A DNA stretch of 64,000 nucleotides from contig NC_133230.1 of the NCBI RefSeq assembly GCF_040436345.1, positions 5,973,297 to 6,037,296 on the forward strand, read 5' to 3'. Both the position numbers and the translations under genes were made by a program. The number at the start of each line of letters is the position of its first letter. The first letter of the stretch is position 1. Shown piece by piece: positions 49,681-61,300 of this stretch. Source of the stretch: Pagrus major (taxonomy: Eukaryota; Chordata; Actinopteri; Spariformes; Sparidae). The notes under the pieces are model-generated. The model was not told the DNA's origin and did no database searches. It worked only from the letters and a program-made list of their open reading frames with translations.

Positions 49681-50724
49681 TGGCAGCAGGAGAGAGAGAG
49701 CTGGCACTGACACAAAAAGACAGAAAAGGAGATAGATTTAGAAGGACTGGCCACTTGTCTGTTTGAAGGCAGCAAACAGGAAGATGCAGTGTGGCCCCCA
49801 AACTGAGGAGATTACACGGAGAACAATGTCATCATGCCGGAGACGTCAGCGTCCAAAAATAGCTGATGGTCTTGTTACAAACATTTGGTTTGAATCAACA
49901 CTGTGTTTGTCTAAATCCAGGGAAATATTAGCACGGATAAACTCGCCATTTGTTGTATACTTTCCCAAATGTAAGGAGAATTATGAGCAGAAACATTATC
50001 AGCTGGGAAAACTGAACATATTATATCTAAAAACAATGAAATATAAATGTATAGCTGTCAGCTGTGTCACCAACTATAAATCCATGTTGTCTTTTGTTTT
50101 CCCTTGAATCAACATTACTCATCTCTCAATGAGATTATTCACAATTGCACTTTGATATGTTCATCAGCCGGCCTACATTCTCCTAAATGCCAGACTTATT
50201 ATCTCTATGAGACAAAGACGTCCATATTAATGGTCTTGCTTTACAAAATATGCAAATGTGATCGCACCGAGTGGCCCCACGATGACCTCGGTGGGTCTGA
50301 GAAAACAGGCAACTCCGTAAAATGGGATTATTGCGTTAAATTTCCCTATCAACAGCCTCGCCGAAGAACTAAAAGAGGGAGCTCACGTTGCCATGGATGT
50401 CTCAGACATGACTGAGGTATTTGGCCATAGAAACTGGAGATGGCTCTGGATACCGAAAGAAAAAAAACCTCCTTTGAGAGCAGTGGAGAGCTGTTGCTTT
50501 ATCTTATCTCACAAGGTGTCAGTCTCCATGTTTTCAATCTCCTCCAGGACCAGGACTGATCTTTGCTCCCTCGGCAGCTCAGACGAGAAGCTTTCCAACA
50601 AGCAAACAACCAAAATCTGGCAAGTTTATACCAGGCTGGATGGAGTTTTTTATTTGGATCCTGGATAAGCAATCTTAAAATAGTCTGTTCTGTTGCTGTC
50701 AGTCGAAAAAGCAATGAAGTACAT

Positions 50725-50880
50725 TGAAGATCATGTTTTGGCTTAGAATACCTAGTTTTGTCGCCACAAACACAGCTAGAAAAATGTCCTGCTTGTGCTG
50801 TTTTGTTGCCACAAAGATGGCTGCAAAGTATCCCAGTGGTTCGCTAAAATTACCTGGTTATGTCAGTTCAAACAGGAAGT
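50725..50880 (+). repeat. Dispersed repeat family B, copy 3 (partial)
   Basis: GAAGATCATGTTTTGGCTTA, TTTTGTCGCCACAAACACAG and a second GTTGCCACAAAGATGGCTGC phrase match family B. It directly precedes the family A copy, so the TRIM9 upstream flank has a small repeat cluster. Confidence 0.65.
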
Positions 50881-50975
50881 AAACAATGGACTCAATCAGA
50901 GGTGTCTCACCTGGCTGTCAGGTCCAACACATCCTCATACCTAAACAACAAAAACTGGTGATGTTTTCACCTGTG

Positions 50976-51200
50976 AACGTTTGTTGGTTGGTTTGTCAGC
51001 ACGATTATATAAAAACTACTCAACGGATGTTCATGAAATTTGGATGGAGGACAGGTCTCGGCCATTTTTCGACCTTTTTTTAATTTCTCAGGGAATAATG
51101 AATGGATCTATGACAAAAATCAGGCTTATGTATGTGTCTGGTATCTATGAGTGAGTACAACGTACTCAACGATGTAAGCGCTCTACTAAGTGCTTTTCTT
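50976..51200 (+). repeat. Dispersed repeat family A, copy 2
   Basis: A fuller copy: TTTGTTGGTTGGTTTGTCAG, then AAAACTACTCAACGGATG, AATTTCTCAGGGAATAATGA and TCTATGAGTGAGTACAA. It shares the central part of the copy at 7305-7500 and lies about 550 bases upstream of the TRIM9 CCAAT cluster. Confidence 0.75.
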
Positions 51201-51732
51201 TCAAATTATCGAGTGTTGGACATTTTTCGTGTCGCAGTGCTCGGAGACGTCACCCTGGGCTATGATCTTGTGATGTGCAAACTCTAATATAATACTATAG
51301 TGTGAAGAAATGCAGCCCTAGAGCAATTAAAGTTACTTTGCTAGTGATGATTTTGAATAAGAATTATCCAGTGAGCTGATAAAATGTATTTTAAGGACTT
51401 ATAATTGATGATGTTCAGATGAATCCTCTGCATATTTATCCCACTGCCAGACTAATCATCTTAAGAGAGCATTTTCTCAAACAATACACTAGTTTCTTTG
51501 GTTAATTTACCAGAACAATCTGCAGTTTATCTCATATAATTTCTGCCTCATCATAACAGATTATTAATTCATGTTAATTGATGTTAATTGATGTATTTAA
51601 AGGACAGTCCCGCATTGTTTCTCTTATAATCCCCTAAACAATTATGTCTCCAGTCACCAGCAGCCTATCTGTTGTTGCATCTCCGTCTAAATCTCATTAA
51701 CGAGTCCCTCTCCACGCTGACACTCCGTTCAT

Positions 51733-51803
51733 CCAATGGGTGTTTGGAATCCACTGATTGTCCAATGGCAGCCCGGTGTGAGCTGATGCTGTTCGCCTAT
51801 TGG
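51733..51803 (+). promoter_or_regulatory. TRIM9 promoter with three CCAAT boxes
   Basis: CCAAT at 51733-51737 and 51762-51766, and inverted ATTGG at 51799-51803, lie within 71 bases, about 200-270 bases before the start codon. Spacings of about 29 and 37 bases are in the range seen for paired NF-Y sites. No TATA box is evident. The following 200 bases to the ATG are CpG-rich and probably hold the start site and 5' leader. Confidence 0.55.
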
Positions 51804-52851
<1,048 letters not shown>

Positions 52852-52881
52852 TAAAAAGGCTGTACATCTTTGTTTGCGTCT

Positions 52882-52885
<4 letters not shown>

Positions 52886-52962
<77 letters not shown>
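52886..52962 (+). repeat. (TG)38 microsatellite at the start of TRIM9 intron 1
   Basis: A 77-base uninterrupted TG/GT run beginning 43 bases after the exon 1 donor. It is UG in the TRIM9 pre-mRNA. The poly-His and poly-Val/Cys open frames over it are artefacts. Confidence 0.97.
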
Positions 52963-52963
<1 letters not shown>

Positions 52964-54790
52964 GCCTCTCCTCTCCTCACAATGATTCATCATCCTCTGA
53001 GCTGAGCAACAAGTTCGCCTCGCAAATGATTTGCGCTGTCTTGTCAGCTCCGCTCAGCATCCAGCGGATCCACAGAGCTGCGTGAATGTTCCCGTCTGTC
53101 GCATCGGATTTAAATGAAAGCTTTACAATGCACAGTACAGTAAGTGGATTGAAATTTACCTCCGCTACACATCTCTAGCTCACATTACAGTCAGCTTTGT
53201 GAGGCAGACAGGAGAAGTACGCACGTCGCCGAAGTGGGAACTCTGTGCTGTGTCTGGTGCGCAAAAACCTTGTCAGGAGGCAGCAGCTCTGTTTGAAATT
53301 CAGTTCACGAGTGGACAACCAGGAGCCAGGCCTCCTTTATCAACAGGAATCTGCCTCCATCACATCTGCTCTATCTCCTTAAAATGGAGTTGCATAGTGA
53401 CCATTTGTCTCTGTCTCCTCATCACATTCCTTCACCTCCTCTCTCTATATATCTATATATATGTTCCACTCCTTCCTCTGCTGTGACAACTCACAGGCGC
53501 CCCAGGGATCATTAGGCACGGCTAACATTGGAGCTATGCTTTTAATAAGAGCCAGCAGTAGTGGAGCACAGATACAGGCCCTCAGTGTGGATTGAGAGGC
53601 TATTTTGGACGCAGAGTTGTTGCAGGGCTCAGTTTATCTACGCCTCTGCAGCAGCAGGGACCCTCACCTCCACACACTCTCAGCTTGCAGAGGCAAAGGC
53701 AGGATGTAGAGCTGGATATAGACAGTCTTCAGTACTCCTACACAGGAAGAGTGGTGTATAGCTGATGGTAGCTCCAGGTTTCCACGTGAAAACCAAAAAT
53801 ATGGTGAGTGTATTTGAGCTTTTCGTGCACCCACACACGCACATTGCCTCTCCTGGTGATTTACAGTCAGCATTGGTCTCCAGTACAGCCGTTTAACCGA
53901 CCTCCAGTGCAATCATCTCTTCTAGATGGTGGTCAGATAGTGTGTCACCTCAGATGTACGAGGCAATTGTAAAATTGATGGAAAAATCAGAGGGGGTTGA
54001 TCATTTCACTCACATCAAATTGCCATCGCTTGAGAAGTTGCCGACCTCTCCTGCTTCATCTTTCTTGGAACCGAATTGGAAAAAAGAAGAGCTGAAGGAG
54101 CATTTTTAGAAACCAATCGATGGTACCAGGGGGGGCATCTGTGCCAGTACGCAGCCTGTCGCCCTGTTTTTGGCTCCTTTGGTGACACCTGCTTATTCCT
54201 GACCTGTTATCTGAAGCTAACTGTGACAGATGGCTGAGAGCTCGGAGCTGGCAGCTTTAGAGATGGGCATCTTTCAGAGCTTCGGGGTGTTCCTCACACA
54301 ATTCACCAGGGGAGAAGAGGAGATTGTTTTCCATACCCTGCAGACATACTGTACATCCTCGTGTGTCACGTGTACTTGTACATAATGCAGTGTTGAAACT
54401 CAAGAAGCTACCCAAAGTGGTGGCTTCCTCTGAAATTTGAGTCAACAGTCACACCACAGATTTTCTCATGTTACTGGCTGTTAAACTCTGATTTCTGAGT
54501 TCAAATCGTCTGAATATAAAGTCAGATTTTGTAGTTTTTAAGTGGGGCTGCACTTACCCACCACCTTAATGTCATTAAATGGTAAAATAGAAAAATGACC
54601 ATCATTTCACTGAATAGCTGGACATTTTCAGCCCAATCTTGGGTATACAAAAACATGTTAAAACAAGAATATTGCATTTTATTTTGTCTTTTTTTACCCT
54701 GTGGTCACAAGTGTTAGAAAAACAGCATGCACATGCTTCAGTTGTCAGCTTTTGGTATCATTGAAGCAGCATGAGTCAGTTTGTTTTTGG

Positions 54791-54805
54791 CCACTTGAGG
54801 GCAGT
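54791..54805 (+). promoter_or_regulatory. CTCF-like motif in TRIM9 intron 1
   Basis: CCACTTGAGGGCAGT matches the CTCF core CCASYAGRKGGCRSY at 14 of 15 positions (T for A at position 6). It has the same orientation as the site at 34678. Confidence 0.35.
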
Positions 54806-57389
54806 GCAACAAAATATAAACACAACTCTGAAATATGATTGTCTTATAAAGTTGTCGTGGTGAACACCTCGTGTCTCTGGCCTCCTGGAAAATGTTTGTT
54901 CAATATTTCCCTTTCATTTAACTCTGTTTTGGACTCAGTTATGTTCACCAGCTAGTTGCTAACTTTGACTGTTGTTTGGTACGTGGAAGATTGTGTACAG
55001 TCGATTTTTAGGGCAGAAGGAGTGAATCAACACAGTGAAGCTTGAGAAGAGACATGGAAAAAGAAAGGAAAAGCCTCTTGAGCATGTTTTGTATCTTTAG
55101 TATCCATGATTTCATCCATTTATGCGATTCCTCCTTATTTTTCACCTCTGCCTCTTGACCCGTGCCGTTTGCAACTTTCTTTCAGACGTATTCTCGATTA
55201 TTAGTGGCTGTATCAGCAAGAGTGGTGTCAAAAAATCTGCAGTCCTGAGTATTCTGGTTTCCCTCTTTGAATGATGAATGTAGCACCACCTCATAGTATG
55301 GAGACGTATATCCTCTCTCGCAGGCGCAGACCGTCCACGCTCGTTGGCCGTCGGCTGTAGTCTTTGCGTTGTGTTCAAGTGCAGCTTTTTGGCCGGGACA
55401 ACACAACAGCTGGCCTTCATCGCTACTAGTTTTTTGATGTTGGTTTGGTGTGTCGGGGCCTTGAGGATTAATTTTGGCCATATGCAAAACCTTCTAGTAT
55501 TCACTTTATAGGCTTAAATCAATATACTTGATAAACCTCAAAAAAGGACACGAATAAAACATGAACACAGACATAAACATCTGTCTTTTTCCTTTATTCT
55601 CACAGTGATCAAAGCTGTTGGGTGTCTGATCTGCGTGCTGTGTGACTGCGCTGCTGCTGCATCACTGTCTAATATTGATGCAGGAAGTACAACAGCGAGA
55701 CACTGCAGCCTTGTTTCATAGCGACGAATCTCAAATCCGCACCTGCAGCATTTACATCCCAGCGCTTGTATCATTTAATAAGATCTTTTTCTATTTTCCA
55801 ACCGAGATTTTCTTCTTTTTTTTAATCTGCACCATCATCGTCCTCGTCGTCGTCTCGGTACGTTGGGACAAACTGTGCTCTCTCTCCGTCTCCGTGAAAA
55901 CATTTCTCTCTCCTCGCACAGAAAGAGTTGAACCACCTGCTGCCATGCCAACCAAATCCCTCTTGATGTTGTGCAGAGCAGCAGAGGTCTCTAAGATACC
56001 GGACCCCGCGAGGAATCCATCCCAGATGCTTTACAGGCTTTCCCCTCCTTTCCTCGACAGTACGTGTGTGTCTGCATACTAAATTAAATGTTGAACGCTA
56101 CAGATCATTACTCCTGACGTCTTTTCAACTTTCCTGCTGATCGTACGGGCGATAAAAACTGCAGCGTTTCATCTCCAACCTCCCCCCCCTTTTTTTTGGA
56201 CTGCGTGACCGTGTCTAAACCACGTTGGTAATCAATTTCATGTCTCCAAAGTCGATTTCAGTCACAAAAGACGAGTGGAAATTTAAGAGCTACGCAGTGT
56301 GACTGGTCCAGCTCTCGTCTGCCTCTTCAGATTTGTGTCAGGGGGTTTTATGTGGTGACAGGATGTCTGTGTTAATCTCTGTAAATCACGTTTAAAACGA
56401 GTAAAGGCGCCCAGAGTGGTCGTCGGCTCTTCACGCATGTCATTAGAGGTCACGCAGGACCCTGAATGCAATCTAGGCCAAGCTCTGTCGCCTCAGTGTG
56501 TTTAGAGGCAATTAGAGGTGAATAATCACATAGGAGCTTATAAAGATGCGTGGGAGTGCGGAAAATAAGTCGAAGATTGTAGCAGAAAATTAGTAATTTG
56601 CCCTCATGCCACGGGAGGAAAGATAATCAGAAGCAGAGGAGGAGACGTTAACCCGGACGAACCTGAAAATCTCCCTTTGAGCTCTGCATGCCAGCAGCAG
56701 AAGGCTGTAGAAGTGAGTTATTGGAGGAATTTGCAGGTGATTTTTTTAGTGTGCACATGTGCAACCCTTTAATGTCACCATGCGTTTGATCCTACACCTC
56801 CTGACACAAACAGACGGCCTGCACGCCCTGACACACAGCTAACACAGACGGATGCTCTGCTAGCTCTCATCCAATATGCCCCTAAAGGCAGCCTAATGAG
56901 GACAGACAGGGCAGGTACCGGGGCGAATATTAAAAGTCTCGCCCCATATTGATGTCGATGTTGTCAGCTGCAGTTGATTTGTTCCTGGATGAGCTACCTG
57001 CAGCTCTGCCTGAGCTCAGCAGGAGAAGAGGAAAAGCCTTGAAAGGCCAGACACAGGCGGCGGGATCCCCGTCCTTCGCTCCTGCTAATAGTAATGAGGC
57101 TGACTGTCAGTCTGGATCCGTTGTAGCAGCAGTAGGTCCTGCTGTGTGGCTGCACAACACTCAGGACACGCAGACAAAGACCAGCATGAAACTGCCCTGT
57201 ACGTATAAATAAATAACTGGATGGTGACTTTGAATGCGAACAAACTTCTTTCTCACAGAAACTGGTAGGAATTCATTCATTAGCAACTCGGATGTTCGCA
57301 GGTGCAGTGCAACCATTGAGCCATTTAAACCAAAAAAATTGCAACCAAAAGTTAGACGTCAAACAGTTGCAGTTTGGTTTGGTTTAGGT

Positions 57390-57650
57390 AGGAAAATATT
57401 GTGGTTTGGCTTCAAATAACTACTTTATCTACCTGCACAATTAAGTACATTATGTATGTGATGTAACTTCAATATGTCCGTAAGTTCAAATAGCTCACCG
57501 TTGACTTTGAGTGTCACACTGGACACAGATGTGTTTGTTTGACCTGACCATCCACCTCCGACCTCCTCCCTATGTGGACTCGCTCTTTATACTACTTCAC
57601 CTGACTTCCTCCTTTGCTGTTGTAATAAATACTACGGCCACTAGGTTCTC
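57390..57650 (+). repeat. Dispersed repeat family C, copy 2
   Basis: Contains GTGGTTTGGCTTCAAATAAC, TGTCACACTGGACACAG, GACTTCCTCCTTTGCTG and GTAATAAATACTACGGCCAC. It lies within TRIM9 intron 1. Confidence 0.75.
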
Positions 57651-58260
57651 TATCAAAGTTAGAAATTCCAGTATCTTGAAAACACAAGCTGAACCAACTC
57701 CACAGCTCCCCTCCAGCGCTGTGGCCCATTTTAGCCTCCTTTAGTTCATTGTTTTGGTCTTGCAGCCCACGACTTTATTGTTCTGGTTAACTTTCATTCG
57801 TCATCAGCCAAACAGATTCGACACATTTGGTGACCAGCTGGTGAGCATCGTGGAGCGTTTAGCAGTGAAACAGCCAGATATCTTTTTTCTGATAAGTTGG
57901 TAGACTAGACCAAAAGCTGTAAGGAGATAATTATTGGACTGGGATTTATTAGATAAATAGAAATATGACACCAAAACACCAAAACAAAAATATTCCTTGT
58001 CAATATCCATACGTTTGCTAACACCTTTGTCCCAAAACTAAACTGCGTGAGCACGATGTCACTTTTCTTGGCTTAACATCAGCTCATTTCTCATGTGTTT
58101 ATTATGAACAGAATAGGATTCTGGGGTGATCAGTGTGTAACATTTAGTTTAATGTCATTTGTTTTTGTTGCTCTTCTCAGTTTAAGTATATGGGAATTAT
58201 CCTGGATTAGGGCCATATCACCCAACCGCTTCCCGATGTGTCAGTGCTTTTTCTCCTCAG

Positions 58261-58339
58261 TCCTTAATGCCCCCGCTGAGTCCTACAGTCTATCTGACGA
58301 GTCGATAGCGGCCCGGCGGCGAAAACATGGACTAAATCT
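58261..58339 (+). other. Exon-like segment in TRIM9 intron 1 (unproven)
   Basis: A 79-base stretch flanked by a good acceptor (GCTTTTTCTCCTCAG) and a near-perfect donor (AATCT|GTAAGTACG). One frame is open across it (N-A-P-A-E-S-Y-S-L-S-D-E-S-I then basic residues). Spliced in phase 0 after TRIM9 exon 1 it would instead meet TAG after 15 codons. It matches no TRIM9 exon I know. It may be an alternative or cryptic exon, or chance. Confidence 0.2.
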
Positions 58340-61300
58340 GTAAGTACGTCGTCTCTTCTGTAAGTGATTCCACGCAGATAAAAGACACGGCTTCCCGATT
58401 GTTCGTGATAGAAGACTGTGATTCACCGATACGGGGATGAGACGGAGGACAAAAGGCGGGACTGAGGTCTATAGAGAGCGACATCTCGCAGTAGGGGGGC
58501 TTGGATGTCTCAAAGCCGTTTAGCTTGACGCCGCTCCATTACGGGCAGTGATATTTACCCCTCCAGCTGCCATGTCGAGAGATTAGCTGTGTAAATGTTA
58601 ATGAAAGAGGGAGATAAAGAAGAGGAAAATGAGAGCGGAATGACCCAGAATGGCAGAAGAGAGGAAGTGAAACAGAGACGGAGCAGAGGGGTAAATGAGG
58701 CGAGTTTGATGAGATACTCAACAGAATATTTCATGTCTAGTTTACAATCCTGTGTCCGTATGCTCCTGCACTCAAGGTAGTTTTGTTTTCACATATTTTT
58801 TACATAACTTTTCTGGGTGGGAAAACAGACCGGCTGAATATTTCAGCTTGCTCCAGGCGGGGGGAATTGGAGGAAGATAAATGCCTTCAAACTCCACTGT
58901 GCCAAGTTTCCTTTGTGGCCCAACTGGGAAAGAAAAGAATCGGATGCTTCTGTTCTTCTCTGCACATAAATGAGTCCAAAACCAAAGCAAGTTGTCAAAT
59001 TCTTTGGGAGGCTTTGCTCCATTTAAAGAAAACAGAATAACTGATTACGCTCGGTTACATCTGGCTGCCCTAACACAGTCAGCCCACATTAAAACGGGGA
59101 CACCAGTGGCATAAGAACGTGAGCTCAACCTGAAGTCTGTGCAGCAGATGGTCGGGACGGGTTACATCATCGCCATCGCCGTAATCATCATCAACATAGT
59201 CATCATTAACGTGATTGATCAGAACGTTATGAACTTTGAATGATGAGATTATTCTGTCTGTATTCTAATACAGAAACTCTTGTTTCTGATTGGCTGACAG
59301 GTGTCTGTTATAAGTGGGCGTTGGGATATCCAACACATAAGGCATGAAAAACCAAAAAGATGTCCACCCTGACCGTCCGTGTCTTACTTTCCACTACATT
59401 GCTGTGAATAAACACGATGTCCCCTGACACCTGACACAAGCAGCACATTTTACTTCACCTACTATTAATATCCATAATAATTTAATCCTCGGCTTAAACA
59501 GCTTAACGGCTGGTTTTTAAAATTGGTTCCGCCTCAGTCCTTCAAAGCCCCCCCACGCACACACACACCTACAGTCCATCAACACAGGTGTTTTCACTTA
59601 TTTCCTCTTCTCTGAGCAAACTGCACTTTATTGACTCTCTCTCTTTCTTTCCTTTGAGTTTTTGCTGCACCTGTCAGGCAACATACACCTTTCAGCGCAC
59701 ATAGTGTGGTGATGTTACAGCTCTATTCTCTTTATCTGCTTTATCCTCCATTTTCTAAGACTTTGTATGAAGTGAAGTGAAGTTGGGGGAAAAAAACCCA
59801 GCTTTCACCACGGTGATGGAAAACACCTGTGTGGGTGTATTGGACCTTGAAACTTCCCACTCGCTCAACAACCACTTGTAGAGTGGATAATGAAAACTGG
59901 CACCCAGAGAGGATTTCACAATCTTTTGAGGATGATAATTAGCAAATCGACTTACATCCTATTTGAACTTGACACGGAGATCAAAAACATCCGTTTGTCG
60001 CAGCATCAAAGAAGGTTGAAAGGAGAAGATGAGGATTGCAGCAATTTAAAAAAAATGGTAGCAAAAGGCTAAAGCTCAAATGTTAAATCCAAACATCCTT
60101 TTTTAAATTACTTTTAGGGGAGTTTTTATGCCTTTTATTATACAGTTAATGTTGCTGCTCCCCAGGCCGCCAAAGCACCCCCAAAACATCATTTTTGCTA
60201 AACGGTTACCGTGCAATTACCAACAAATGTGCTGTAGAGAAGGAAAAGAGTTATTCAAGTATCTAAGAGGCTGCAGCGCTGTACCAGTCTGCCTGTTTCA
60301 GTACGTCTTACCTCCAAACATCCAGCAGCTTAGCATTTACGTTAAATAAAAAGACACCATTTTATTCATTCTTTGTCACCTGTGGAGAAAGACCCCAGAC
60401 TCCCTTAAAAAAAAGCTCAATTTTGTGAGTTGTAAAGTCGTGAGGAACTTTATAAACTTTATGAAACGCTGCCTACAAGAAAAATCGAACTATTTGGGCC
60501 TTCTTGCTAATTCGGCAAAGTTATACATGATGATATTTCTTTCTTTCTGTGGCTTATAGCTCTACACTTCTGTTCGGTTCACCCAGGATGGATGTTAATA
60601 CCAGGCCTTTAAAACCTGAATCGATGACCCGGCAGGACCTTTTCGAAAAAGACATATCAACACTTCTTCTTCCGACCACGTGTAATCTGTTTGACACGTT
60701 CAAACTTGATCGTGTGCAGAAGACGCCGCCGCCCTCTCCAGATAAATCCAGGGCTGACTAGAATAGATCACTTCTGCCCCATTTCCTGCTGTGCTGTCCC
60801 ATGTGCCCGTCAAATAAGGACTCTGTTTCTCACACGAAGAAACTGTGGCAACTTTCAAAAGCCCTCGGCATTATTATCTCGAGTTTCACTGCTTTTTTTG
60901 TGTGCGCGCGTGTGTGTGTGTGTGGATAGTTAATGACTCGCTCTGCATTATTGATGACGGCAGATATAAGCGATGAATAATGCACCAGCCACTTAGGGTT
61001 CTGCTTGTGGAAGACGGTTTCATATGGGATCTTGTTAAACACGGAGGAGAATCACAATCTGGCCAAATCTTAACTCTTCCAGCGTGTCGGAGGATGTAAG
61101 AGCTTAATTTTTAACAACAGAGAGGCTCCCAAGACGGTAAATATCATCAAGTCGCCCGCTTAATATTTCAGAGTGTATTCTCTGAGGGCTGCGGCGGTGC
61201 GTGTAAACAACCACAACCTTTCATGTGGTTACTGATACTGTAGGGGGGAACACAATCAGTCATCAAGCTGCGAAAAATCACATTCGTTTTCTCTTTCTCT

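Larger units (their letters stand above)
34926..51732. other. Intergenic region between TMX1 and TRIM9
   Basis: No supported gene in about 17 kb. Besides the repeats listed separately (35640-36040, 36162, 36563, 39614, 42001, 46270, 48955, 49593, 50725-51200) it holds plain A+T-rich sequence with short open frames. A possible splice donor follows a small ATG frame at 35107 (ATGAAACTCACC then CT|GTAAGT), but nothing downstream joins it. An AT-rich stretch at 51360-51600 has repeated TTAATTGATG words. Confidence 0.55.

Noticed and set aside
55642..56082. 146-codon open frame in TRIM9 intron 1 with a hydrophobic stretch.
   Set aside because: The hydrophobic part is a T-rich tract; no family likeness and no matching splice sites.
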